A stretch of DNA of 64,000 bases. It comes from Hirschia litorea (GTDB lineage Bacteria; Pseudomonadota; Alphaproteobacteria; Caulobacterales; Hyphomonadaceae). The stretch spans positions 1,439,221 to 1,503,220 of the forward strand of contig NZ_JBHTBR010000002.1 of NCBI RefSeq assembly GCF_042665075.1, written 5' to 3'. Made by a program: the position numbers and the translations under genes. The notes below the pieces were generated by a model, which worked only from the letters and a program-made list of their open reading frames with translations, searched no databases and had not been told where the DNA came from. Positions 35,114-44,255 of this stretch are shown here, piece after piece. Each line of letters opens with the position of its first letter. The stretch's first letter is position 1.

Positions 35114-36379
35114 ATGTCTGAATCAAACACTGGAACGAATGAAAATTCCGAAAATGCGGCAAAATCTGCAAATTTTAAGCGCCTACCTGTCTGGGAATTT
35201 ATCTGCATAATCGCAGGTTTAATGGCACTTAACGCCACTGCCGTTGACATAATGCTACCTGCACTTGGCGACATTCAAAACACGTTCCAATTTGAAGATG
35301 ATAACCAACGCCAGAAAATGGTGATCGTCTATCTTATGGGAATGGGGCTATCTCAAATCTTTTACGGCCCGCTAATAGATCGCTTTGGCCGCAAACCCAT
35401 TCTCGCAATTTCACTTTCTATCTATGTGCTGGCTAGCATCGCCTGTTTGTTCGCCCCCGCCTACAGCTTACTCATTTTTGCACGCGCTATTCAGGGTGCA
35501 GCCGCCGGCGCGACTCGCGTTGTCGCTGCTGCCGTCACAAGAGATTGCTATACAGGCCGTGCAATGGCGGAAATCATGTCCGTCGTGATGTTGATATTTA
35601 TGGCAGCCCCCATTCTCGCGCCCAGCATTGGTGAAGGAATATTATACCTATTTGGGGATTGGCGATCTATCTTTTGGGCGCTGGTTGTCCTTGGGTCCGC
35701 CATGCTTATCTGGTCGTGGATACGTCTTCCTGAAACCCTCGCCCCAGAAGACAAACGCCTCCTCCAGCCGAAAGTCATTTTTTCTTCCTATAAAACAGTT
35801 GTAACGAACCGTTTAGCTATCGGCTATTCCATGGCTTCTGCTCTTATCTTTGGAACACTGTTTGGGTATATCAGTGCTTCCGAACAGATATATTCAGAAA
35901 CATTTGATAAAGCAGCGACATTCGCCCTTTGGTTTGCTGGTGTGTCTGCAGGTATGGCAGTTTCAAACTTGCTCAACTCCCGCCTTGTGAAAAAGCTAGG
36001 CATGCGTTTTTTATCGCACTGGGCGCTCATATTTATGGTTTGTGTGAATGTTCTCCACGCAATCATATCACATAGCGGCAATGAAGATTTCGCCGTATTC
36101 TATGTGTTAATGATCGCATCATTCATTTGCATCGGCTTTATCGGCCCCAATTTCTCAGCCACCGCAATGGAGCCCCTTGGCCATGTGGCCGGAACAGCCT
36201 CAGCGCTCTATGGATTTGCCACGACCTTCCTTGCGGCTGTTATAGGCGGCTTCATTGCCGACCATTACGATGGCACTCTAGGGCCATTGTTTGTGGCAAA
36301 TGCTGTGTGCCTATTGCTCGCACTTGGTATTATCTTAATAACAGAACGCGGCAGGCTCTTTAAACGCGGAGAGGTTTAA
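35114..36379 (+). CDS. MFS transporter, Bcr/CflA drug-resistance family
   Basis: 421-aa inner-membrane protein with about 12 helices. The first helix pair carries DIMLPALGDI and the loop 2-3 motif GPLIDRFGRKP of the DHA1 group; RVVAAAVTRDCYTGRAMA follows as in Bcr/CflA. The family exports bicyclomycin, chloramphenicol or other small molecules by proton antiport; substrate here is unknown. A soluble polar N-terminus of about 25 residues precedes the first helix. It is convergent with rlmJ and shares the stop palindrome TTAA. Confidence 0.92.
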   Translation: MSESNTGTNENSENAAKSANFKRLPVWEFICIIAGLMALNATAVDIMLPALGDIQNTFQFEDDNQRQKMVIVYLMGMGLSQIFYGPLIDRFGRKPILAISLSIYVLASIACLFAPAYSLLIFARAIQGAAAGATRVVAAAVTRDCYTGRAMAEIMSVVMLIFMAAPILAPSIGEGILYLFGDWRSIFWALVVLGSAMLIWSWIRLPETLAPEDKRLLQPKVIFSSYKTVVTNRLAIGYSMASALIFGTLFGYISASEQIYSETFDKAATFALWFAGVSAGMAVSNLLNSRLVKKLGMRFLSHWALIFMVCVNVLHAIISHSGNEDFAVFYVLMIASFICIGFIGPNFSATAMEPLGHVAGTASALYGFATTFLAAVIGGFIADHYDGTLGPLFVANAVCLLLALGIILITERGRLFKRGEV

Positions 36380-37395
36380 TCCTCTCCTTTAAGGCCCAAA
36401 GCTGCGAGCTCATCCTCGCCTAATTCCAATAGTGCATCATCATCATCAGGTGAGAAGCCCTTGCTCGCATCCGCTTCTTCTTCTGCATCCAATTCAGCCA
36501 TAGCCGTAAAATCTGGATCGGGCTCAGGCGTATTAATGCGCCAGCCTGCACCTTCTCCTTGAGCTAACAGCTCGGTGAGCCACGGCAACACTGTCAACAA
36601 TACATCTTGCAAGCCATAAGGCGGATTAATCACCACAACACCCGCGCCGCACAAAGGACCAGGCTCAACAATTTCTTTGACCCAAGCATCAACAAGCAAA
36701 ACCTTATCGGCTGACAACTCCATGTCATCGAGTACCCATTCAGCAAGCCCATCATCAAACTTCTGGGTATTCTCCATATCTTTCAAAGGACGCCAGAAAA
36801 TAAATGTCCCAGTAGGCCAGCGCGATATTCCGCCCATCGCGCCCTTAGCCATATGCGCAAGCTCATCACGGTGCTCAAATGGCGGATCTACCAGCACGAC
36901 CCCGCGGCGCTCTGGAGGCGGCATATATGCTTTTAGCGCTTCATACCCATTGCGGTTTTCAATCTTGACGCGTTTATCGCGGAAGAAGTGGTCACTCAGC
37001 GTTTCTTTGTCCTGTGGGTGAAGCTCAGTTAAACGCAGCACATCCTGTTCACGCATTAAAGTCGCTGCAAGATCTGGTGATCCAGGATAGGCTTCGAGTG
37101 CGCCATCATAGTTGATTTCAGAGACTGCATCTAAAAACGGTTTCAAAATTTCCGCGACATCGTCAGGAATATCACCCGCCTTATGCGCTTCCCATAACCG
37201 ACCAATGCCTTCTTGCCATTCTGGGCTACGGCGCGCTTCATCCCCCGTCAGATCATACCGACCAATACCCGCATGTGTATCAATATAACGAAAGGGTTTG
37301 TCCTTCTTCTTCAAATGCTCAATGCAAAGGGTAAGGACAAGGTGTTTTAAAATGTCAGCAAAATTCCCGACATGAAAGGCGTGACGATAGTTCAT
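36376..37395 (-). CDS. rlmJ: 23S rRNA (adenine(2030)-N6)-methyltransferase
   Basis: 339-aa SAM-dependent enzyme. MNYRHAFHVGNFADILKH at the start, YIDTHAGIGRYDL (SAM loop) and DPPF at 170-173 are diagnostic of RlmJ, which methylates A2030 of 23S rRNA. It is about 60 residues longer than E. coli RlmJ, partly because of an acidic C-terminal tail (from about residue 300, rich in Asp and Glu) not seen in that protein. It has a short gap to nothing on its own strand, so it is probably monocistronic. Confidence 0.93.
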   Translation of the reverse strand: MNYRHAFHVGNFADILKHLVLTLCIEHLKKKDKPFRYIDTHAGIGRYDLTGDEARRSPEWQEGIGRLWEAHKAGDIPDDVAEILKPFLDAVSEINYDGALEAYPGSPDLAATLMREQDVLRLTELHPQDKETLSDHFFRDKRVKIENRNGYEALKAYMPPPERRGVVLVDPPFEHRDELAHMAKGAMGGISRWPTGTFIFWRPLKDMENTQKFDDGLAEWVLDDMELSADKVLLVDAWVKEIVEPGPLCGAGVVVINPPYGLQDVLLTVLPWLTELLAQGEGAGWRINTPEPDPDFTAMAELDAEEEADASKGFSPDDDDALLELGEDELAALGLKGED

Positions 37396-37506
37396 GCAGA
37401 ATTCTCACTTTGCTAGATTGGCTGAACAAAAATCTAAGCGCGAAGCAATACCCTCCTCACGCAAATTTTCCAAGCCCTGCTATTTTGAATGAAACTTAAA
37501 ACGTAA

Positions 37507-37540
37507 AAAGCCACACCGCTTTACTGCACAGTGTGGCTTT
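37507..37540 (-). terminator. Intrinsic terminator of the clpP-like gene
   Basis: AAAGCCACAC (37507-37516) pairs perfectly with GTGTGGCTTT (37531-37540), loop 14 nt. On the minus strand the stem runs into five T residues, ending leftward transcription from the ClpP-like gene. Confidence 0.85.
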
Positions 37541-37595
37541 AAATTCTGAATTCTCCCCAAAAGCTTTCGCATTTTCGGGATAATAAAGATGGAGC

Positions 37596-38192
37596 TTAGC
37601 TCATAATCTCTTTTTGAGAGGTCACAATTTTTCCAACCAAACCATATTCAACAGCTTCGTCAGCGCTCATCCAGAAATCACGGTCTGTGTCTTTTTGGAC
37701 TTGCTTCAGTGTTTTACCTGTTGCTTTAGCAAATATGTTGTTCAAACGCTCACGCATTTTGATGATTTCACGCGCTTGAATCTCAACATCAGAAGCTTGG
37801 CCACCAACACCGCCACGTGGTTCGTGAAGCAGGAAGCGAGTGTTTGGAGACGCAAAGCGGTTCTCTTTTTGCGCAGCCGCGTAAATCAGTGCACCCGCAG
37901 ATGCAACCCAACCAGTACCCAGCACTTTTACAGGTGCAGGCACGAATTTAATCATGTCGTGAATCATGTCACCGGATTCGACGTGACCGCCGGGGGATGA
38001 CAACACCAATAAAATTGGCTCTTGGCTGCTTGATGAAAGCGCTAGCAAGCGCTCACATACACGGCGCGCCTGATTGTCATCAATGCCACCAGTTAGCAAA
38101 ATAGTACGAGCTTTAAACAGCGCTTCCTCAAGAAACGCGTTTGGCTCGCCAAGTGGCTTTTCATTTGTTTCGTCGTCTAGTCGAATAGTCAT
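37596..38192 (-). CDS. ClpP-family serine protease paralogue
   Basis: 198-aa ClpP-fold protein with an intact catalytic triad: S98 (in GWVASAGA), H123 (FLLHEP) and D172 (DTDRDFWM). It differs from housekeeping ClpP, which has SMAA and LMHQP at these sites and a N-terminal YDIYSRLL segment that is absent here. It is therefore a second ClpP type, possibly forming mixed or self rings with a different partner. No clpX or clpA lies beside it. The gene is monocistronic with its own terminator. Confidence 0.9.
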   Translation of the reverse strand: MTIRLDDETNEKPLGEPNAFLEEALFKARTILLTGGIDDNQARRVCERLLALSSSSQEPILLVLSSPGGHVESGDMIHDMIKFVPAPVKVLGTGWVASAGALIYAAAQKENRFASPNTRFLLHEPRGGVGGQASDVEIQAREIIKMRERLNNIFAKATGKTLKQVQKDTDRDFWMSADEAVEYGLVGKIVTSQKEIMS

Positions 38193-38341
38193 TATCTTAT
38201 AGTGCTCCCAGAGCGTTCGGGAAAATAAAAATCATATACACCTTAGGTGTGATGCATTGGCCTCCGGGTCAATGGGGCTTCCTCATCTTTCGCCTGCATT
38301 TATCACGCAGGAAACCTTTCTGAAACCTTGGCGTCACGCAA

Positions 38342-38869
38342 TTAATGTCCATCAAACCGCATTAGACACGTTGTTGGCACGCCTAAATCTTCAATTTTCT
38401 TGCATCCGCCCAATTCTGGAAGGTCAACAAGAAAAACTGCGGCCTCAACAATTGCACCGCCTTTTCGCAATAATTTAATCCCAGCTTCGGCAGTTCCGCC
38501 CGTTGCGATCAAATCATCCACGATCAAAACACGTTCTCCAGCCACAATTGCATCTTCATGCATTTCCAGCTCATCCGTGCCATATTCTAATTCATAGGAT
38601 TGAGAAATAGCTTTGTAAGGCAACTTGCCTTTTTTACGCAAAGGCACAAACCCGGCAGATAGTTGGTGCGCACATGCCCCACCTAAAATAAACCCGCGCG
38701 CTTCAATACCAGCTACTTTATCAATTTTCAGTCCAGCAAATGGTTGCACCAACTCATCTACGGCACGGCGAAAGGCTTGTGGATGCCCCATAAGTGTCGT
38801 CACGTCCCGAAACATAATACCCGGCTTGGGGTAATCAGGAATCGTACGTACATATTTTTTAATATCCAT
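38342..38869 (-). CDS. apt: Adenine phosphoribosyltransferase
   Basis: 175-aa purine-salvage enzyme that forms AMP from adenine and PRPP. The type I PRPP loop VLIVDDLIATGGTA, the GIEARGF segment and the PYKAISQSYELEYGTD flexible loop are intact. It is near mtnP on the same strand, whose product adenine is its substrate; a GNAT gene and a GST gene sit between them. Confidence 0.96.
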   Translation of the reverse strand: MDIKKYVRTIPDYPKPGIMFRDVTTLMGHPQAFRRAVDELVQPFAGLKIDKVAGIEARGFILGGACAHQLSAGFVPLRKKGKLPYKAISQSYELEYGTDELEMHEDAIVAGERVLIVDDLIATGGTAEAGIKLLRKGGAIVEAAVFLVDLPELGGCKKIEDLGVPTTCLMRFDGH

Positions 38870-38882
38870 AATGGGGTCTTCT

Positions 38883-39437
38883 TTACTTTTGAGCCGGATT
38901 CACCAGCGCGTTTAACACGTGATCTCTCCACACACCATTTAACTGCAAATAGGATTTCGCATACCCTTCGCGTTCAAACCCTAGACGGCTCAATAGGCCG
39001 GCTGATTTTTCATTCTCCGGCACATGATTAGCTACTACGCGATGAAGGTTGATTGTCTCAAACGCATGCTTGATGACGCAAGATAGGCATTGCTTCATAA
39101 CGCCTTGATTTTCTAAAGCCTCATCCAGCACATAACCAAGAGAGGCACACTGGATTATTCCAAATGTAACTTGGTCCAAACTTACCTGTGCATATACACC
39201 ATCTGCATCGACCAAAACCCACCGCAATGCCGTTTCCAATTTGCGTTCCTTTTTGGAACGCGATCTAGCTTTATCCCAATATGCTGGCGTATAATAAAAT
39301 TCTGTTCGCAAAGGTGAATAGGGCGCGAAACGATTCCTGTTTCGAACATGAAACTCCGCTATGCCAATAGAAGGCGCTTCTTCCATAGGAATAAGCTTGC
39401 GGTCGCCAATATCAAATCGCACACGATCAAACGCCAA
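38883..39437 (-). CDS. GNAT family N-acetyltransferase, RimJ-like
   Basis: 184-aa protein with the RimJ/RimL type GNAT fold: LGYVLDEALENQGVMK (acetyl-CoA loop region) followed by HRVVANHVPENEKSAGLLSRLGFEREGYAK. RimJ acetylates the N-terminus of ribosomal protein S5 and other targets; RimJ-like paralogues are common, so the target is uncertain. It starts 12 bases upstream of apt's start codon region and is likely cotranscribed with it. Confidence 0.85.
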   Translation of the reverse strand: MAFDRVRFDIGDRKLIPMEEAPSIGIAEFHVRNRNRFAPYSPLRTEFYYTPAYWDKARSRSKKERKLETALRWVLVDADGVYAQVSLDQVTFGIIQCASLGYVLDEALENQGVMKQCLSCVIKHAFETINLHRVVANHVPENEKSAGLLSRLGFEREGYAKSYLQLNGVWRDHVLNALVNPAQK

Positions 39438-39478
39438 CAGATTAAATCCTTCTTGTCGTACTTTAGATCAAACACGAA

Positions 39479-40132
39479 TTAGGAAAGATACCCGTCCGCA
39501 GATTCGATACACCATTCTTCTTTGGCACCGGCCTGTGCCCATTCCTGATAATGGACGTCGTTTTCCATTGTTTCAATATAGAATTGCGCTCTTTCTGAAC
39601 GCGGAAGATTAAAGGTTTGAAACCGAGATACTACTGGCGCAAAAAACGCATCTGCCATTGACCAATCTCCAAACAAGAATGGCTTTTGGTCCGTCGCATG
39701 TTTTTCAAGCCAACTGCACCAAAAAGCATCTACCTTTGCAGCATCTTCAAGCGCCGCAGCATGTACAGGCTTGGAGCTGCGGCCACGCACATTCATAGGA
39801 CAATGGGTACGCAAGGCACTGAACCCCGCATGCATAAGGCTAGCAGCCGCCCTGCACTGGGCACGCACGACACTATCAGAGGGCAATATTTGAGGGTTTT
39901 GTTCAGCCGCCCACTCAGAAATAGCCAAACTTTCTGTAATTGCGACACCGTCAATTTCAAGAATTGGTACCGTCCCTGCGGATGAAATGGATAGTATCTT
40001 TTCTTTAAATCCAGCAACATCCAGAGGTATGATAACTTCTTCAAAAGAAATGCCAGCTTTTTTCAAACATAGCCACGGACGCATAGACCAAGACGAATAA
40101 TTCTTATTGCCAATATAAAGCTTTACTGACAT
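39479..40132 (-). CDS. Glutathione S-transferase family protein
   Basis: 217-aa protein with an N-terminal thioredoxin-like domain (about 1-80, YIGNKNYSSWSMRPWL and the cis-proline segment GTVPILEIDGVAITESLAI) and an all-helical C-terminal domain. The SSWSMRPW start resembles the group with a catalytic serine. Substrate is unknown. Its start overlaps the end of mtnP by 10 bases, so the two are in one operon. Confidence 0.9.
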   Translation of the reverse strand: MSVKLYIGNKNYSSWSMRPWLCLKKAGISFEEVIIPLDVAGFKEKILSISSAGTVPILEIDGVAITESLAISEWAAEQNPQILPSDSVVRAQCRAAASLMHAGFSALRTHCPMNVRGRSSKPVHAAALEDAAKVDAFWCSWLEKHATDQKPFLFGDWSMADAFFAPVVSRFQTFNLPRSERAQFYIETMENDVHYQEWAQAGAKEEWCIESADGYLS

Positions 40133-41004
40133 TTCAACACCCTCCCCGCAACAGCATCCAGCTTTGAAAGCGCCTCTTCATCGCGCGCTTCTGGAGGCGT
40201 AATAATCGCAAAATCCAACCCAGTTTCAATACCTTGCGGGCTAGGCGTACGATCAACAACCGCCATCATTTTGATCAGATTCAATACAGTTCCACGCCCT
40301 AAATCTGCATTGCCCTTTAGAACTTCCAGAACATTTGTAACCGAAACATGATCTTCTTCTTCATGCCAGCAATCAAAATCAGTCACCATCGCAATTGTTG
40401 CATAAGACATCTCAGCTTCCCGTGCGAGCTTTGCTTCGGGCATATTCGTCATACCGATCACGTCACACCCCCACTGGCGATAGAGCTTTGATTCTGCAAG
40501 TGATGAGAATTGCGGCCCCTCCATCACCAGATATGTGCCGCCTTTATGCACTGTCACATCAAGCATATCAGCAGCTTCAGCAGCCATATGAGCAAGCCGC
40601 TCGCATACCGGGTGCGCCATTGAGACATGCGCCACAACACCTTGACCAAAAAAGCTTTTTTCACGGGCAAACGTGCGGTCAATAAATTGATCAACCATCA
40701 CAAAATCACCAGGCTTATAATCTTCGCGTAGTGACCCAACCGCCGAAAGTGACAAGATATCCGTCACCCCGCACCGCTTCAGCACATCGATATTGGCACG
40801 GTAATTCAAATAAGACGGCGATATACTATGCCCACGCCCATGACGCGGCAGGAACACGACCTCTACACCGTCCATCTGCCCACGATACACTTGGTCTGAG
40901 GGCTGCCCCCACGGGGACGCAACACTCTCCCAGCGGCCATTTTCTATACTATCAATACCATATAGGCCTGATCCGCCGATTACACCAAGTGTCCATGTAC
41001 CCAT
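40123..41004 (-). CDS. mtnP: S-methyl-5'-thioadenosine phosphorylase
   Basis: 293-aa PNP-family enzyme that splits methylthioadenosine into adenine and 5-methylthioribose 1-phosphate for methionine salvage. GVIGGSGLYGID, FLPRHGRGH, SAVGSLRED and the MEGPQFSSLAES and GMTNMPEAKLAREAEM segments are present. It begins a leftward run mtnP-GST-GNAT-apt, linking adenine release to adenine salvage. It follows the pet operon terminator. Confidence 0.95.
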   Translation of the reverse strand: MGTWTLGVIGGSGLYGIDSIENGRWESVASPWGQPSDQVYRGQMDGVEVVFLPRHGRGHSISPSYLNYRANIDVLKRCGVTDILSLSAVGSLREDYKPGDFVMVDQFIDRTFAREKSFFGQGVVAHVSMAHPVCERLAHMAAEAADMLDVTVHKGGTYLVMEGPQFSSLAESKLYRQWGCDVIGMTNMPEAKLAREAEMSYATIAMVTDFDCWHEEEDHVSVTNVLEVLKGNADLGRGTVLNLIKMMAVVDRTPSPQGIETGLDFAIITPPEARDEEALSKLDAVAGRVLKCQ

Positions 41005-41103
41005 AACTGAATCCCTAACTAGTCGTCGCTTCTATCAGAGTTAAACTTCAGCTCTTCTCAAGAACAACGCAACCCACAAATTCGTGACATGCTAAATAAA
41101 GAA

Positions 41104-41133
41104 AAGGGCCGCAGCTTTTACACTACGGCCCTT
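41104..41133 (-). terminator. Intrinsic terminator of petABC
   Basis: AAGGGCCG (41104-41111) pairs with CGGCCCTT (41126-41133) around a 14-nt loop. On the minus strand it is followed by TTCTTTATTT, ending the petABC transcript 25 bases past petC. Confidence 0.85.
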
Positions 41134-41158
41134 CCAAATTATCATTTAAATCAAGAAC

Positions 41159-42064
41159 CTAGTGTTCTACATTCCGCCAGATTTGCTTGTAAGAGAAGAA
41201 TACAAGCACCGTCAGGATCAAGAGATAGATCATAACGCTGAAACCAAGCTTCTTACGTGTTTCAGCCTTAGGCTCACCCGCCCATGCAAGGAATGCAGAT
41301 ACATCCGCAGCCATTTGGTGGACTGTTGCAGGTGTACCATCATCATACTCGATAATGTCTTCCATCAATGGCGGTGCCATCGCGAGGAAACCACCTGGAG
41401 GCAACATGGTACGTCCGTGCTCATCATCACTGTGACGGTGACGCGGGTCTCCCGACCAGTTTGGTGTCACATCACCCGGAAAATACGGGTTGTAATACTG
41501 ACCATCTGGAACATTCAACGCAGCATATTTGGTCGCCATGTCTTTCTCAGACGGATACCCGGTCAAAAGAGAATAAATGTAAGATGCACCACCGTGACGC
41601 GCTTTTGCGATCACTGAGAAATCAGGTGGGAAAGCCCCATTATTCGCATACCGCGCTTGCGCTGTATTTGCAAATGGGTTCGGGAATGGGTCGGATGACA
41701 AACGCGTACGCACATCGTCAGATCCATCTTCCTGATTAATAATGTCAACTTCAGCAGAGTCAGCCGCCAATTGCTTCACAATCGGGTTGTCATTCGGGTT
41801 TGGGTAGGCTGGGTCATAGAATGGCCCGCCTTTCTGCCCCAAATTCCGGAAACGCATCAAATCCATAGAGTGACATGATGCACAGACTTGGCGGTATACT
41901 TTATATCCACGCTGTAATTGGTCTTGCTCAAATTTACCGAATGGCCCCTCAAACGTCCAACCCTCTTCAGGAGGGTGTGGGTGTTTAGTATCGCCAGCTG
42001 CGTGAGCAGAAGCAACAAGGCCAACCGAAGTTGCAGCGATAGCAAGGAGTTTGAAAATACGCAT
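41159..42064 (-). CDS. petC: Cytochrome c1 of the bc1 complex
   Basis: 301-aa subunit with a signal peptide (cut near SAHAAG), the covalent heme motif CASCH, a methionine ligand in the PPGGFLAMAPPL segment and one C-terminal membrane anchor (about 272-290). It passes electrons from the Rieske protein to cytochrome c. It is the last gene of the petABC operon, 14 bases after petB, and is followed by a terminator. Confidence 0.96.
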   Translation of the reverse strand: MRIFKLLAIAATSVGLVASAHAAGDTKHPHPPEEGWTFEGPFGKFEQDQLQRGYKVYRQVCASCHSMDLMRFRNLGQKGGPFYDPAYPNPNDNPIVKQLAADSAEVDIINQEDGSDDVRTRLSSDPFPNPFANTAQARYANNGAFPPDFSVIAKARHGGASYIYSLLTGYPSEKDMATKYAALNVPDGQYYNPYFPGDVTPNWSGDPRHRHSDDEHGRTMLPPGGFLAMAPPLMEDIIEYDDGTPATVHQMAADVSAFLAWAGEPKAETRKKLGFSVMIYLLILTVLVFFSYKQIWRNVEH

Positions 42065-42078
42065 TATGTCAAATCTCC

Positions 42079-43554
42079 TTAAGCGTCATCACGTGCGGGT
42101 GAAGCATTTGCTGCCCCCGGAATTGGCGTACCACCTGATGCCTTTTTGTGACCAAGCACACTATCAGCAATAGATGCTGGACGTGGTTTTGGTTTTTCCT
42201 TCACACCAAGGATCGGCAAGATAACGAGGAAGTAAGCGAAGTAGTACAATCCCATAATCTGTGATGCCCAAAGCCATTTGAAACCAGTTTTCTTGATTTC
42301 AAGACCTGCTTTCGCACCTGCAGGTAGCTCTCCGATAAATTGCTCTGCATCGTGGTAGTCGCTAAAGGCTTCAGACTTTGCTGCTTCGCCATTCGTATCA
42401 GTGTATGACACAACCAATTTGTCTTCGCTGAACTTAAACAACAAATCATCAGGGTTGTTCGCACCAGCAAATCCAAGACCGATTCCGCACAGAACGAATA
42501 GTACGAAGAATTGCTTTGCAATTGGACGATAGCGCATTGAACGCACTTTAGAAGTGTCGAGCCAAGGCACAACAAACAAGATAGCGATCGCACCAAACAT
42601 TGCGATAACACCAGCCAATTTCGCATCAATCGGACCGATATCAAACGTGATCGCCCGCAAGATTGCGTAGAATGGCAGCAAATACCATTCAGGAACGATG
42701 TGTGCAGGCGTTTGAAGTGGGTTCGCCTCGATATAGTTATCAGTGTGACCTAGAGCATTCGGTGCGTAGAACACGAAGTATGCGAAGATCATTAAGAAAA
42801 CGAGGATCGCAAACCCATCTTTCACTGTGTAATAAGGGTGGAAAGGAACAGTGTCCTTTTTCACGTCTTTTACAGATACACCTGTCGGGTTGTTGTTCCC
42901 AGGAACGTGCAATGCCCAAACGTGCAGAACAACAATACCGAAAATCACAAATGGCAATAGGTAGTGAAGAGAGAAAAAGCGGTTCAATGTTGGGTCACCA
43001 ATCGCGGGACCACCCTGTAGGAAGGTCTTGATAGTGTCACCGATCAACGGGATAGCACCGATTAGTGAAGTGATAACGCTTGCACCGTGGTAAGACATTT
43101 GTCCCCAAGGCAAAACATATCCAAGGAATGCTGTACCCATCATAATGAGGTAAATTACAACACCTAAAATCCAAAGTACTTCACGTGGAGCCTTGTATGA
43201 TCCGTAATAAAGGCCACGGAACATGTGAATATATACGGCAAGAAAGAACATAGACGCGCCGTTTGCGTGTATATAACGCACCAACCATCCAAATTCGACA
43301 TCACGCATAATACGCTCAACTGATGCGAAGGCCTTTGTTGTGTCTGGCACATAGTGCATTGCCAACACGATACCTGTTACAATCTGAATGATTAGACAGA
43401 TTGCGAGGATGCCCCCGAAAGTCCACCAATAGTTTAGGTTTTTTGGCGTTGGAAAATCAATCGCCGTGTCGTTTGCGAACCTAATAATCGGCAGGCGCGT
43501 GTCGAGCCATTTTTCAAAACCGGTTTTAGGTTCGTATGTAGACGGTCCACTCAT
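42079..43554 (-). CDS. petB: Cytochrome b of the bc1 complex
   Basis: 491-aa eight-helix subunit holding both b hemes (H96, H110, H197 and H211 on helices B and D) and the Qo-site PEWY motif (288-291). It oxidises ubiquinol and pumps protons. It is longer than the usual 420-440 residues: a polar, acidic insertion of roughly 50-60 residues lies between the last two helices (about 364-430), and an extra Pro/Ala-rich tail of about 40 residues follows the last helix. It is the second gene of petABC, 12 bases after petA. Confidence 0.96.
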   Translation of the reverse strand: MSGPSTYEPKTGFEKWLDTRLPIIRFANDTAIDFPTPKNLNYWWTFGGILAICLIIQIVTGIVLAMHYVPDTTKAFASVERIMRDVEFGWLVRYIHANGASMFFLAVYIHMFRGLYYGSYKAPREVLWILGVVIYLIMMGTAFLGYVLPWGQMSYHGASVITSLIGAIPLIGDTIKTFLQGGPAIGDPTLNRFFSLHYLLPFVIFGIVVLHVWALHVPGNNNPTGVSVKDVKKDTVPFHPYYTVKDGFAILVFLMIFAYFVFYAPNALGHTDNYIEANPLQTPAHIVPEWYLLPFYAILRAITFDIGPIDAKLAGVIAMFGAIAILFVVPWLDTSKVRSMRYRPIAKQFFVLFVLCGIGLGFAGANNPDDLLFKFSEDKLVVSYTDTNGEAAKSEAFSDYHDAEQFIGELPAGAKAGLEIKKTGFKWLWASQIMGLYYFAYFLVILPILGVKEKPKPRPASIADSVLGHKKASGGTPIPGAANASPARDDA

Positions 43555-43566
43555 GCGATGGTCCCC

Positions 43567-44136
43567 TTACAACGAAATTTTGATGAGAGAATCAGAAAGA
43601 TATTCATATGTCGGCACCGGTAAGTTCTTTGGTGCAGGCCCCTTACGAATACGTCCTGAAGTGTCATAGTGCGAACCGTGACATGGGCAGTACCAACCGC
43701 CAAAATCACCTGTGCTACCTTGAGCTGGCCCAACAGGCACACACCCGAGGTGTGTACATGCGCCCGATGTTACAAGAATAGCGCGATTAAGCTCACCATT
43801 CATCATCGGAACCAAGCGCTCATCATCCGTTTCTGGATCGGGCAACTTGGATACATCGACAGCTTCTGCAGCGGCGATCTCACCATCCGTACGACGACGT
43901 ACGAAGAATGGCTTCCCACCGATCAACACCCGAATCTCTCCCCCAACAGGGATTTTCGATGTGTCGACTTCTGCACTGGATGCAGCTCGAGTATCAGCAG
44001 CGGGCCCCAGTTGCATAACAAATGGCCATGCAACGGCGGCAGCGCCACCAGCGAATGCCGCACCAGCGGCAATGTGAATAAAGTCGCGGCGAGTCTCGCC
44101 GTCTTCTTTTAGTTTTGATGTGTGTGCGTCAGACAA
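43567..44136 (-). CDS. petA: Rieske iron-sulfur subunit of the bc1 complex
   Basis: 189-aa protein with a twin-arginine signal anchor (ETRRDFIHIAAGAAFAGG) and the [2Fe-2S] Rieske boxes CTHLGC and CPCHGSHYD. It carries electrons from ubiquinol in cytochrome b to cytochrome c1. It is the first gene of petABC; the trmL gene is divergent 119 bases away, so the operon promoter lies between 44137 and 44255. Confidence 0.97.
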   Translation of the reverse strand: MSDAHTSKLKEDGETRRDFIHIAAGAAFAGGAAAVAWPFVMQLGPAADTRAASSAEVDTSKIPVGGEIRVLIGGKPFFVRRRTDGEIAAAEAVDVSKLPDPETDDERLVPMMNGELNRAILVTSGACTHLGCVPVGPAQGSTGDFGGWYCPCHGSHYDTSGRIRKGPAPKNLPVPTYEYLSDSLIKISL

Positions 44137-44255
44137 CGAACAGACCCCTAGCGCAATTGGAGTTATTGCAGGAACTTGTATACATAGCTACGAAAAACGC
44201 ATGGTGACGCAATGTCGCAACAGCCCCAGAATAAGTATTAGGAGAAGCGCGTACA

